Positions 54,270 through 63,418 of a stretch of DNA of 64,000 nt are shown piece by piece. Both the position numbers and the translations under genes were made by a program. The stretch is from CBDCWT01 sp965223305 (lineage in GTDB: Bacteria > Planctomycetota > Planctomycetia > Pirellulales > Pirellulaceae). The notes under the pieces were generated by a model. That model did not search any database. It saw only the letters and a list, made by a program, of their open reading frames with translations, and had not been told where the DNA came from. The stretch is taken from assembly GCA_965223305.1 (NCBI GenBank), contig CBDCWT010000088.1, forward strand, positions 310,001 to 374,000, given 5' to 3'. Every line of letters begins with the position of its first letter. The first letter of the stretch is position 1.

Positions 54270-56762
54270 CTAGATATCCAGGTTCCGCACTTCCAGCGCA
54301 TGTTTTTCGATGAACTCGCGGCGGGGTTCCACTTTGTCGCCCATCAGAACGCGGAACATTTCATCTGCGGCGCCTGCGTCACGCATGCTGACTTGAATCA
54401 ACGTACGATTGCTGGGATCGAGCGTCGTGTCGCGAAGCTCCTCGGCGTTCATCTCGCCGAGCCCTTTAAAACGGGTAACTTCCAGTCCTTTCTCGCCAGC
54501 GGCCCGTACGGCCGGTAGCAGTCCGCGTAGGTCCTTAAGCGGACTCGAGTGATCGCCACGTCTCAAGACGTAGCGCGGCGTCTCCACGCCGGTTCGTTCT
54601 TGAGGTATCAGCGACTGGATGTCAAAGCCCATCTGGGCAATTCCGTTCAGACCGGCGTTGATTGTGCGAACCTCGTGTAGCTCGACGATGTGAAGCTGCT
54701 TGGTGGGGTGCCCATTTCCTTCAGCCTTTCCATTGCTGCCGGATTCGTCATCGTCCTTGACGGACAGCTCTTTTCCCGTCTCCCTTTCCTGCTGCTGTAG
54801 GAACTCATCGAGACTCTTACGCGACGTAAACCAATACTCGTCATTCCCCAAGAACACATGATAGACCGGCAACTTTCCGGACTCTGCTTCGAACCGTTCT
54901 GAATGACGGCGAAGGCTGATCCCACGACGCTCCAAGGCCGTGAGCGCCTCCTCCATGTTTGCCAGCATCTGACACAGCTTTTCCATGTCCTCACCAGCAA
55001 CCGGAGCACCGCCGTCCCCCGGCTCGAAGACGGCATTTTCCAACCCCCGCTCCAAGAGCTGGGCTTTCATCTCGTCTTCAGTCTGCACGTAGTACGTTTT
55101 CTTTTTGTGCTTCACTCGAAACAACGGTGGCTGAGCTACGTAGACGTGACCACCGGCCACCAAGTGGAACATCTGCCGATAGAAGAAGCAGAGTAACAGC
55201 GTGCGGATATGCGATCCGTCCACGTCTGCATCAGTCATGATAATGACCTTGTTGTATCGCCGCTTGTTGACGTCCAGCTCAGCTCCGATGCCACTGCCGA
55301 TGGCGTGGATCATACTTTGCACTTCTTCGTTCGCAAGAACCTTGTCTTCGCGTGATTTGTAGGCGTTGATGATCTTCCCTCGCAACGGCAAGATCGCCTG
55401 GTACTCGCGGAGTCTACCCCCCTCGGCGCTCCCGCCGGCGGAGTCGCCTTCGACCAAATAGAGTTCGCACTTTTCCATCTCACGGCTGATACAGTCACGG
55501 AGTTTGCCGGGCAGTCCACCGCCGCCCAAAGCGTCTTTTCGTTTCCGCAAGATGTCTTTAGCCTTACGTGCTGCCTCGCGAGCCTCCGCGGCTAAAACAC
55601 CCTTGCGCACAACCATCTTCGCCAGCCTTGGATTCTGCTCCAAGTAATCCGTCAAAAACTCGCTGACGGCGGAACTGACAATTCCCTCCAACTCGGGATT
55701 GTTCAACTTGACTTTGGTCTGTGATTCGAACTGAGGTTCAGGGACACGTACCGAAATGATGGCCGTCAGGCCCTCGCGGAAATCTTCACCACTCGGAACA
55801 ATATCCTTGAACAAATTCTCTTTCTTGCCATACGCATTCAACGTTCTCGTGAGCGCACTTCGGAAGCCCGTGAGGTGTGTTCCGCCATCCACGGTGTTAA
55901 TGTTGTTGACATAGCAGTGAATATTCTCGGTGTATTCATTGGCGTACTGGAACGCGACTTCCACCGTGACCCCTTCATACTCACCGTGAATGTAGATCAC
56001 CGGATGAATCGAGTCGCTTGCGCGGTTCAGATGCTCGACAAACTGCACGATCCCCTGGTCGTACTCGAAGACTTCGCCGTCGTCACTCCGATCGTCACGA
56101 AATTTGATACGGACACCTTGATTCAGAAAAGCAAGTTCTTGCAAACGTCGCACCAGGATGTTGTAGTCAAACTTGTGGCTACCAAATACCTCGGGATCTG
56201 GTTTGAATGTGGTCTTCGTGCCAGCTGTATCGGCCGCTCCAATTCGAGTTACGCCCCCCAAGGGCTTACCGCGTTCGTACTCCTGTTGGTAAACGTGGCC
56301 ATCGCGGCGAACTTCGACTTCACACCACTCCGACAAAAAGTTGACCGCCTTAACGCCGATTCCGTGTAAGCCTCCCGAAGTCTTGTATGCCTGCTTGTCG
56401 AACTTACCTCCATACTTCAGCATCGTCATGACGCCTTCCAAAGCCGACTTGCCGATGCTGCTATCAACATCGACTGGGATACCACGCCCGTCATCGGATA
56501 CCGTCATGGACCCATCGACGTTCACCCGCACGGTGATCTCGGTGGCGTGTCCAGCCATTACCTCGTCGATCGAATTGTCGACGACCTCGTACACCAGATG
56601 ATGCAATCCGCGGACCCCGGTGTCCCCGATGTACATACCCGACCTTTCACGCACGTGTTCCAGGTCGCTCATGTACCGCATCTGATCTACGCCGTACTCG
56701 TCCTCGATCCTCTCCACCGCGGGACCAAGATTGTTGCTGTCGGGCTGTTGTTCTGTGTTCAT
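54270..56762 (-). CDS. gyrB: DNA gyrase subunit B
   Basis: 830 residues from the ATG at 56760-56762 (a TTG six codons earlier is possible). The GHKL ATPase has DDGRGIPVD and KTSGGLHGIGVKAVN. The TOPRIM part has LYLVEGDSAGGSAEGG and IIMTDADVDGSHIRTLLLCF. The C-terminal tail ends RREFIEKHALEVRNLDI. It is longer than E. coli GyrB because of an extra acidic segment near residues 680-710 (SVKDDDESGSNGKAEGNG). Supplies ATP-driven negative supercoiling with GyrA. It follows dciA by 31 bases on the same strand, completing the dnaA-dnaN-dciA-gyrB group. Confidence 0.97.
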   Translation of the reverse strand: MNTEQQPDSNNLGPAVERIEDEYGVDQMRYMSDLEHVRERSGMYIGDTGVRGLHHLVYEVVDNSIDEVMAGHATEITVRVNVDGSMTVSDDGRGIPVDVDSSIGKSALEGVMTMLKYGGKFDKQAYKTSGGLHGIGVKAVNFLSEWCEVEVRRDGHVYQQEYERGKPLGGVTRIGAADTAGTKTTFKPDPEVFGSHKFDYNILVRRLQELAFLNQGVRIKFRDDRSDDGEVFEYDQGIVQFVEHLNRASDSIHPVIYIHGEYEGVTVEVAFQYANEYTENIHCYVNNINTVDGGTHLTGFRSALTRTLNAYGKKENLFKDIVPSGEDFREGLTAIISVRVPEPQFESQTKVKLNNPELEGIVSSAVSEFLTDYLEQNPRLAKMVVRKGVLAAEAREAARKAKDILRKRKDALGGGGLPGKLRDCISREMEKCELYLVEGDSAGGSAEGGRLREYQAILPLRGKIINAYKSREDKVLANEEVQSMIHAIGSGIGAELDVNKRRYNKVIIMTDADVDGSHIRTLLLCFFYRQMFHLVAGGHVYVAQPPLFRVKHKKKTYYVQTEDEMKAQLLERGLENAVFEPGDGGAPVAGEDMEKLCQMLANMEEALTALERRGISLRRHSERFEAESGKLPVYHVFLGNDEYWFTSRKSLDEFLQQQERETGKELSVKDDDESGSNGKAEGNGHPTKQLHIVELHEVRTINAGLNGIAQMGFDIQSLIPQERTGVETPRYVLRRGDHSSPLKDLRGLLPAVRAAGEKGLEVTRFKGLGEMNAEELRDTTLDPSNRTLIQVSMRDAGAADEMFRVLMGDKVEPRREFIEKHALEVRNLDI

Positions 56763-56793
56763 AGAGATCGCTTGTACCAACTGGATATAGCAG

Positions 56794-57174
56794 TCAAAAA
56801 CTGCCGATACGAAAACGCAGATCGCGAATCTGTTTCCCCTCGGCTATCTGCTGCAGATTTTGCAGCAACCGTCTTTTGTTGAAACTCAGTTCTTGGAGCG
56901 TTGCTGAGTTACGCACATGGACATCCAGAATGCCACGCCTCAGGCGGGCAGGTCGACTGTGTGTGGCCAGTTCGATTCCCGCAACGTCCTGCCATGCCCG
57001 TTCTAGCGCAGCCAAGTTGCTGACTTGGGCGTAACCACGCCGGGCCAATAGACGACTCACGACATCCGCAATCCGCTGCGGCTCGCGCACACGTCGTCGC
57101 CGCTGATTGACCACTCGTTCAGCATTCCGCAGTTCCGCTTCCTCCGCCATCTGATCTTGGAACGAACTATCCAT
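56794..57174 (-). CDS. dciA: DUF721 protein, DciA-type helicase-loading factor
   Basis: 126 residues. IADVVSRLLARRGYAQVSNL, AWQDVAGIELATHSRPARLR and the strand GILDVHVRNSATLQELSFNK match DUF721/DciA, the ancestral loader that interacts with the DnaB replicative helicase in bacteria without DnaC. The N-terminal ~30 residues are basic and charged, with no domain. Its ATG overlaps the dnaN stop by 8 bases (ATGGATAG), so the two are translationally coupled. A loader role is by family, not shown here. Confidence 0.82.
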   Translation of the reverse strand: MDSSFQDQMAEEAELRNAERVVNQRRRRVREPQRIADVVSRLLARRGYAQVSNLAALERAWQDVAGIELATHSRPARLRRGILDVHVRNSATLQELSFNKRRLLQNLQQIAEGKQIRDLRFRIGSF

Positions 57175-58282
57175 CGCGAGCCAAGGGCATGACTACATAA
57201 CCGTAGCCGTCATCTGTCAGAAAGAGGGCAGCCGCATCACCGCTTTCAACGTCCACTGTCACCGTCTTCTCGGCATCTAACACCTTGAGGAAATCAGACA
57301 CAAAACGATGGTCAAGTGTGACGGTGACGGGCTCCCCGTCATAACTAATTGGGATCTCGATACGCGATTGTCCGATATCTGCCGTGGATCCGGACATGAC
57401 GAGCGAGCCGTCACCGAACGTAAAGTCAATTCCGCGACTCTCCTCACTCGAAACGATCGCCGCCTGCCTTAACGCCGTGTGCAGGGGCCCTACAGCTATA
57501 TCAATCTTGATCGCCTCGTTGCGAGTAGGGAACACATCCCGCCACTTGGGAAAGCGACCCTCAACCAGGCGAGCGTTGATTGTCACACGAGGGCTGGCAA
57601 CGACAACGTCGTTCGCCCGTGCCAGTACTTTGATCTCGGCATCTCCGTCAGAAATCGCCCTCTCGATCAACTGCATGGCTCGGGCCGGAACAATCGTCAT
57701 TGCATCTCCTGTCTGGTGCCCGTCTACCGACTGAGCGGCTCCAACCATCCGAGCGAGCCGTCGCCCATCCGTAGCAACCGCCGTAATTTGACTTGGCTCC
57801 ATCTCCAGCAGGATGCCACCCAGGGCATATCGACTGCTTTCAGAATCTGTGGCGAAAGCAGTTCGCCTCACCAACTCACGAAACAGCCGCCCTGGAACCT
57901 CATGAAATGCGTTGCCGTCAAACGGCGGCACTGCGGGAAACTCGTCGGGATTCTCCGCTGCCAAACGCAGCTCACTACGTTGGCCTCGGATCAATGTGCC
58001 CTGCCCATCGGCCTCGATGCTCAATGTCTCGTCGCTGCTTTCCCGCAACATGCCTCCGAATTGACTTACAGGTACAACCGCTTGCCCGCCGGTCTCGATC
58101 TCAATACCTGCCACTTCGATGCGAATGCCAATTTCCATATCGGTCGCGGTCAACACTAACAACTCATCAGCGGTTTCCAACTTGACGTTTCTCAAGATCG
58201 TCTTCGGGCTGCGTACCGGAACAACCGCTGCCGCCGTTTGAAATGCGGCAAGGAGTGAGTCTCTTTGGCAGTTGATCTTCAT
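57167..58282 (-). CDS. dnaN: DNA polymerase III beta clamp
   Basis: 371 residues, the normal length. MKINCQRDSLLAAFQTAAAV, then PVRSPKTILRNVKLE, is the family opening; the three clamp-domain repeats follow, with TAVATDGRRLARM in the second and a C-terminal YGYVVMPLARDG. Forms the sliding ring that holds DNA polymerase III on DNA. Adjacent to the DUF721/DciA gene by an 8-base overlap. recF, which usually follows dnaN, is missing here. Confidence 0.96.
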   Translation of the reverse strand: MKINCQRDSLLAAFQTAAAVVPVRSPKTILRNVKLETADELLVLTATDMEIGIRIEVAGIEIETGGQAVVPVSQFGGMLRESSDETLSIEADGQGTLIRGQRSELRLAAENPDEFPAVPPFDGNAFHEVPGRLFRELVRRTAFATDSESSRYALGGILLEMEPSQITAVATDGRRLARMVGAAQSVDGHQTGDAMTIVPARAMQLIERAISDGDAEIKVLARANDVVVASPRVTINARLVEGRFPKWRDVFPTRNEAIKIDIAVGPLHTALRQAAIVSSEESRGIDFTFGDGSLVMSGSTADIGQSRIEIPISYDGEPVTVTLDHRFVSDFLKVLDAEKTVTVDVESGDAAALFLTDDGYGYVVMPLARDG

Positions 58283-58663
58283 GAGCTGGTCTCTTGTCCG
58301 TTGGTCAACATGGTCATGATGTCAAAAGCTGCTTATCTTCTACTTTTCTTTTCAGTTAGTTGTAGTAAAAGGAGTCCCGCGAGAGCAGTCGATTGAGCTT
58401 GAATGAAATGCTGCATCCGTTTGTAGGGCACGGGTTTGCAGAACAGAATCGACATCTTCTCCTTGTGGAAACTTCGTTGTCAGTTCGTTGTTCAGGCGTT
58501 GGATCGTTGTTGTGTTTGACTGCCGGGTCAGCTTCCAGGTGGATTTGCTCAGCTAAAGCGGGTTTTGGGAACAGCCGGCAACACGTTATCAACTACTGAG
58601 AAGTAGGGAGCGTTCGCTGGCGGCTATGGTGTTTGAATTTCGAAATTCTGTTCTCAGTCGAGT
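58283..58663. other. Candidate replication origin (dnaA-dnaN gap)
   Basis: 380 bases between two replication genes. DnaA-box-like sites with two mismatches to TTATCCACA are TTATCAACT (58586-58594) and, on the other strand, TGTGGAAAC (58464-58472). TTCGTTGT at 58473-58480 and 58484-58491 plus ATCGTTGT at 58503-58510 form a cluster of direct repeats beside the second site. GAATTTCGAAATTC (58635-58648) is a perfect palindrome near the dnaA stop. No perfect DnaA box was found, so the assignment rests on position and these weak sites. Confidence 0.45.
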
Positions 58664-59797
58664 CTAGGTAATGAAAGCTGTGGCACCTAGTCGATCGGCT
58701 ATGGATTCAATCGACTTGCGTACTACTGGATTGGTATCCATGGACAGTTCGATCTTGCGGTACGAGTGTAAGACAGTCGAATGATCGCGACCACCAAAGT
58801 GATGGCCTATCTCGGTTAGGCTTAGCGAAGTTAGTTTTCTCACTAGATAAATGGCGATTCCGCGTGCAAATACGGTTGCCTGCCGCCGCGAAGGACCGGT
58901 CAAGTCGCTGGTCTTGACCTGAAAATACCGAGCAGTTTGTGTCGTGACCCGGCGAATGGAAAAATTCAATCCAGCTGCAGATTCCGCAAGCAGTCGGTTG
59001 ACCGCAGCGCGAGTCGGTTCTTCGGCAACGGAGAGTTCCAGCAGGAGGTTTTTCAATTGCCCGACCGTTTCTAAGCGACGCACATGATGTCGACCAGGCT
59101 GGAGCAGGAGCTCCTGAACATCTTGTGGAAGGTCTAAATCCAACTCTTGGGCGAACCGATCGATGATGGCGTGGCGTGCTGCAGCTGCTGGTTTGGCCAC
59201 GGACAACACTAATCCGCCAGCCAGGCGGCTTCTCAATCCCGGCAGCAGGTCATCCGACTCCGCCAGACTGGCGCGTGAGGCAATCAACACCTGCCGGTTG
59301 TCTCGAATGCGGGCATCTAGTGTATGAAGTAGCTCTATTTGTGCGGAACCGTTTCCGGCGAGCACCTGAAGGTCGTCCAAAATGAAGTAATCTGCCAGAC
59401 GGTGTTTGGTTCGCAATTCGTCCAATGCACCTAGCTCGTTGGCTGCGGTCATTGCACGGACGAAGTCCGAGGCGGTAAGCGACAGAATGTCGCAGTTTGG
59501 CTGGACACGACGCAGCTCGCCGACTACGAGTTCCAGTAGGTGTGACTTGCCGACTCCAGCGTGTCCGTAAAATGCGATCGGATTGTAAACACACGAGGAG
59601 ACTGCCGCCTCCAATCCGACTTTGACCACCGCGTTTTCGGGACCACCGATAAACGGGCGCAGCGGCGGACCGCAACGCGAGGTTGTCTCGCTGGTTGGCT
59701 CAGCATGTTGGGGGAACGTGAAGACGCTGTTGACCACTACGACTCCGTCCGTCTCTCTTCTGAACCGCGCGTGGTCGAATAACAAGGCTCGAGCCAC
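58664..59797 (-). CDS. dnaA: Chromosomal replication initiator DnaA, short form
   Basis: 377 residues from a GTG. The AAA+ ATPase core carries Walker A GHAGVGKSH (~78-86) and Walker B YFILDDLQ. The C-terminal DNA-binding domain is intact, including LSLTEIGHHFGGRDHSTVLH, the DnaA-box signature. Usual DnaA length is about 450 residues; the N-terminal helicase-interaction domain I and linker are missing, and only about 40 residues precede the ATPase core. Opens the origin and starts replication. Placed directly upstream of dnaN on the same strand. Confidence 0.9.
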   Translation of the reverse strand: MARALLFDHARFRRETDGVVVVNSVFTFPQHAEPTSETTSRCGPPLRPFIGGPENAVVKVGLEAAVSSCVYNPIAFYGHAGVGKSHLLELVVGELRRVQPNCDILSLTASDFVRAMTAANELGALDELRTKHRLADYFILDDLQVLAGNGSAQIELLHTLDARIRDNRQVLIASRASLAESDDLLPGLRSRLAGGLVLSVAKPAAAARHAIIDRFAQELDLDLPQDVQELLLQPGRHHVRRLETVGQLKNLLLELSVAEEPTRAAVNRLLAESAAGLNFSIRRVTTQTARYFQVKTSDLTGPSRRQATVFARGIAIYLVRKLTSLSLTEIGHHFGGRDHSTVLHSYRKIELSMDTNPVVRKSIESIADRLGATAFIT

Positions 59798-59947
59798 ACA
59801 CAGCAGGGCTCCGGCCGATGAATCGTAGATCCCCCAGGTCGAAACAGGATTCCGGGATCAGTACTTTTGGGCTCGGTGGAGCTGATTTTGGAAAGCGTAG
59901 TTTAGAGAAAAAGGGCGACTTCTTTCGCGGTTAAAACCAATCCTGAA

Positions 59948-61150
59948 TTATATCGATTTGGTTAAGTTGTTGCGAGGTGTCAAAGCGCTTTTTTCGCTTT
60001 CACCACCGTGCCGTAAGTTCCTGTAAATCAATACAATACGGCTAGCCGCCTGCTCGATCTCGACCTCGCTGGTCAGATGGCTAACGCTGAAGCGCAAAGC
60101 ACTCTGAATCGCAGCTTCCGCTAGGCCCATCGCCTGCAGAACGTGGGACGGCTCACTCGAGCCGCTGGCACATGCTGAGCCTGTTGCGCAGGCTACGCCC
60201 GCCAGGTCGAGAGCCATCGCCATTTCTTGGCGGTCGACCCCCGGAAACGAAATACAGCTCGTTTGGGGGGCCCGTCGAGCTTCTCGTCCGTGGATCCGGA
60301 GACCGGGTTCGGAGCTGATCAACGATTCCTCCAATTGGTCCCTGCGTAACCGCAACGTGGTCGCGCGACTTTCTGCATGCTGCTCCCACTCCCGCAGTGC
60401 CCGGGCCATCCCCACGGCCAACGCGACCGCCTCGGTTCCTGGTCGGGCGCCGAGCTGCTGGAACCCGCCAAAGTGTATTGGCTGAAGAGTCACAGTCTGT
60501 CGCGCCACCAGCGCGCCAACTCCCACCGGCCCGTGGAACTTGTGAGCCGAGACGGTCATCGCGGTGACACCCAAGTCCTCGAAACGAAACTTCACTTTTC
60601 CGGTCGCTTGAACCGCGTCGGTATGCAACGGTACTGCGGCGTCCCGACAAATGGCGGCCAACTCGTCAATCGGCTGCAATACGCCCGTCTCGTTGTTCGC
60701 CAACATGACGCTGACCAGACGCGTGTCGGGTGTGAGTAAATCGGCCAGTTTCCCCGGCGCAACGACTCCAGATGAGTCAACCGGGAGTTCGACGACTCGG
60801 TGTCCCAGCCGCCTGAGCGTCGAGTAGGTCTCGCGAACACTCGGGTGCTCGACTGCCGAGGTGATCACAACCCCAGGCGAGACACCTGCGATGCCCAGCA
60901 GCGCGAGGTTGTTTGACTCGGTCCCGCCACTGGTGAAGATCAACCTGTCCGCCTCAGAGCCGGAAGTGCGCGCGCCGAGGGCGCCGGCAACTGAATCTCG
61001 AGCATCTTCCAACATCCGTCGGGCATGCTGGCCAGCCCAGTGCTGGCTGGCGGGGTTTCCGAGCAGCTCCTGTTGGGCCCGCAGCATACACTCGGCGACG
61101 CCCGGATCGATCCGGGTGGTGGCGTTGTTGTCAAGGTAAATGCGATGCAT
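59948..61150 (-). CDS. Cysteine desulfurase (NifS/IscS family)
   Basis: 400 residues. MHRIYLDNNATTRIDPGV is the classic opening. PLP-binding Lys204 sits in SAHKFHGPVG, and the catalytic Cys327 in GSACASGSSEPSHVLQAMGL. TSGGTESNNLAL and ANNETGVLQPI are the cofactor loops. Removes sulfur from cysteine as a protein persulfide for Fe-S clusters, thiolated tRNA or other sulfur trafficking. No iscU, sufE or mnmA gene lies beside it in the window, so the acceptor is not shown. Confidence 0.92.
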   Translation of the reverse strand: MHRIYLDNNATTRIDPGVAECMLRAQQELLGNPASQHWAGQHARRMLEDARDSVAGALGARTSGSEADRLIFTSGGTESNNLALLGIAGVSPGVVITSAVEHPSVRETYSTLRRLGHRVVELPVDSSGVVAPGKLADLLTPDTRLVSVMLANNETGVLQPIDELAAICRDAAVPLHTDAVQATGKVKFRFEDLGVTAMTVSAHKFHGPVGVGALVARQTVTLQPIHFGGFQQLGARPGTEAVALAVGMARALREWEQHAESRATTLRLRRDQLEESLISSEPGLRIHGREARRAPQTSCISFPGVDRQEMAMALDLAGVACATGSACASGSSEPSHVLQAMGLAEAAIQSALRFSVSHLTSEVEIEQAASRIVLIYRNLRHGGESEKSALTPRNNLTKSI

Positions 61151-61204
61151 GGTGCGTGTCTATCTCTACCCGTCACATAGGCGGGCGGTCGTGACTGAAC
61201 ACCT

Positions 61205-62002
61205 CTAGGGTGAAGTTTGCTCCAACCGATCGGCTTCCGCTCGATCCTCGGCTGCTAGACCGTCGTCACCCGTTTCGCCGTATGCTTCTGCCCGGCCCCG
61301 TAGCGCTGCTAGGTTGTGCGGTGTGTAGTTGAGGGATTCTGAATAGAGCTCGATCGCCTGATCATGGCGGCCCAGAGCACGTTGGACGTCCGCCATTTCT
61401 CGGTACAAATCGCCCAGTTTGTTGTGCACTCGTCGACGCAGGGTGGCAACCGTCTCCTCCAGGCGAGCGATGTCAAACAAGTCGGGAACAAAGAAGTACA
61501 GCTCCTGCTCAGCCAGTTTGGCGATGATCGGCCACAACAGCCGAGCTGCTTCGGGGTGTTGCTTCGACCAGGCCAACCACGCCTTTTCGTCTTCCGCATT
61601 CAGAGCCTTCAGGTAATTGCATAGTATCTGGGCATCTCCAGCAGCAGTTTCACCTCCGCCGCGGCGCGCCCAAACCAAGTCCCACCGTTCCGGCGGCTGG
61701 CCCGCGGCAGGTGGCGGAAAAGCAAGGAGGTCGTTACTGGGGTTACGCAGGTAGTCTTCGACCGAGCCCGTAGTGTCCATATGCTGGACGGGAGTGATCT
61801 GCAGCTCGACCAGCGGGATTTCGTAGTAATGGAAACGCCGCCGTTGGAACGAGTAGGGTGAAAACTCTTCACCTCGCACAGAACCATGCCGTATCGTGCA
61901 GTATGCGAACACGCCCAGCAGTAAGACGACCGCAAGAAGCGTAATTCCCAGCCGGCTGGACCGGGTTAAACCAGCCACGCCACTGGTCGATGTCTCGGTC
62001 AT
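61205..62002 (-). CDS. Membrane-anchored TPR protein
   Basis: 265 residues. One N-terminal membrane segment (RLGITLLAVVLLLGVFAYCT, ~17-36) precedes a soluble region with two to three tetratricopeptide-like repeats at the C-terminus (LYREMADVQRALGRHDQAIE and YTPHNLAALRGRAEAYGETG). The rest lacks a known domain. Probably a periplasm-facing scaffold. It is 54 bases upstream of the cysteine desulfurase gene on the same strand, so they may share a transcript. Confidence 0.75.
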   Translation of the reverse strand: MTETSTSGVAGLTRSSRLGITLLAVVLLLGVFAYCTIRHGSVRGEEFSPYSFQRRRFHYYEIPLVELQITPVQHMDTTGSVEDYLRNPSNDLLAFPPPAAGQPPERWDLVWARRGGGETAAGDAQILCNYLKALNAEDEKAWLAWSKQHPEAARLLWPIIAKLAEQELYFFVPDLFDIARLEETVATLRRRVHNKLGDLYREMADVQRALGRHDQAIELYSESLNYTPHNLAALRGRAEAYGETGDDGLAAEDRAEADRLEQTSP

Positions 62003-62332
62003 ACGGTGTGCGGAACTCTCGATAATCCGGAAAGAGCAACCTCGATGGTCCGGCCCTATTCTCCATCACCTCTTGGCGGCTGGCAACTTGGGCCCGGCTG
62101 CCGATTCGCGGCCGGATCGTGCCGTCCGAGCTGACCACTTTCCGCCTCGACAGGAAGAAAAGTCGGCTAGCCGGAACTCGTGAAGTCCTTTAACCTTAGG
62201 GGCGAATTCGATGCGTTGGAAACGGGGCTGCCTCTGCCCCACAGGGAGCTGTCTTCGCCAGCTGGTCGCCGAGACCACTTCCGAGGTCCACGCGTACGAC
62301 AAGAACCGCCACTGAGAAATGCGAAGCGGAAC
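62003..62332. other. Divergent gap before scpB
   Basis: Between the TPR gene and the scpB ATG at 62333, transcribed away from each other. The scpB frame is open back to a GTG at 62180, but the extra residues look non-coding. No clear promoter pair or repeat was seen. Confidence 0.4.
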
Positions 62333-63418
62333 ATGCACGGCACGAGCCTGGCGGAGCGAATCGTACGGATCAAAAGTCGCTGCCTGACGTCCGCTCACTG
62401 GGTGCCGCGGTGGCGATCCACCGACCGGCAGGCGAATTGGCGGCTGGCGGCCGAAAAGCCGGCAGCGACGCCGTCCGCGGCGGGGATTCGCGACGAAAGG
62501 CTGCGGCGCGTAGAATCCATCCTGTTCCTGGCCAAGGATCCGATCGCCAGCCGCAAACTAGCCCAGTACGCCAACTTGGCGGATGCCACCGAAGCACGTA
62601 CACTAGTCCGCCGACTCAACCAATTGTACGACGAGAATGGACAGTCTTTTCGTGTTGAGGAGGTAGCAGGAGGTTTCCAGCTGCTGACGCGGAGCAAGTT
62701 TGCACGCTGGCTGCGACGGCTTGATCGAGCGCCTCGTGAAGTTAGGCTATCAGTGCCGGCGCTAGAAACTCTGGCTGTGGTTGCGTATCGTCAGCCGAGT
62801 CTGCGGGCAGAGATTGAAGCGATTCGAGGCGTAAGCTGCGGAGAGATTCTCCGACAGCTCATGGAACGCGACTTGGTTCGAATATGCGGTCGAAGCGAGG
62901 AGTTGGGGCGCCCATATCTGTATGCCACGACCAAGAACTTTCTTCAGGTGTTTGGCCTGAGAAATCTGGACGGCCTTCCACGCGGCCAAGAACTCAAGCA
63001 GAGCCAACTCACCTTGTCCCAGACGATTCAAGAGAGACCTGAACGTAGTATGGAGGAGGATAGCGACGTGCTAAAGACCCGCGAATTGGATTCCGCCGAC
63101 GCTCTAGACGCTGATTTTGATGTCACGGATCCAAAGATCGTCGCAGCTGATGAGTTCGAGGACGAGGAATACGAGGACGAAGAGTACGACGACGACGAGG
63201 ACGAGGATGACTACGACGACCTCGAAGATGAGGACGACGAAGAGGACGACGACGATGACTATGACGACGACGAAGAAGATGGATGGGAGGTCGTCGAGGA
63301 CGAAGAGGAAGAAGAGGACGACGACGAGGACGATTGGGATGAAGAGGACGACGAAGATCTAGACTGGGACGACGAAGAGGAGGATGAAGACGAAGACGAA
63401 GACGAAGAGTGGGAGTGA
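62333..63418 (+). CDS. scpB: SMC-associated protein ScpB with long acidic tail
   Basis: 361 residues from the ATG at 62333. LRRVESILFLAKDPIASRKL, then a winged-helix pair, is followed by the hallmark SVPALETLAVVAYRQPSLRA and EIEAIRGVSCGEILRQLMER. The core ends near residue 225. About 85 of the final residues are almost all Asp and Glu (from EFEDEEYEDEEYDDDEDE onward), far beyond ordinary ScpB. ScpB works with ScpA and SMC in chromosome condensation and segregation. scpA is not in the window. The tail, coded by GAC/GAA/GAG runs, is either a real solubility or binding tail or a repeat expansion. Confidence 0.87.
   Translation: MHGTSLAERIVRIKSRCLTSAHWVPRWRSTDRQANWRLAAEKPAATPSAAGIRDERLRRVESILFLAKDPIASRKLAQYANLADATEARTLVRRLNQLYDENGQSFRVEEVAGGFQLLTRSKFARWLRRLDRAPREVRLSVPALETLAVVAYRQPSLRAEIEAIRGVSCGEILRQLMERDLVRICGRSEELGRPYLYATTKNFLQVFGLRNLDGLPRGQELKQSQLTLSQTIQERPERSMEEDSDVLKTRELDSADALDADFDVTDPKIVAADEFEDEEYEDEEYDDDEDEDDYDDLEDEDDEEDDDDDYDDDEEDGWEVVEDEEEEEDDDEDDWDEEDDEDLDWDDEEEDEDEDEDEEWE

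Noticed and set aside
56960..57000. A tRNA T-loop-like GTTCGATTCC
   Set aside because: It lies inside the dciA coding sequence and has no acceptor or anticodon arms around it.
58333..58341. A further DnaA-box-like TTATCTTCT
   Set aside because: Only six of nine positions match the consensus; too weak to list as a site.
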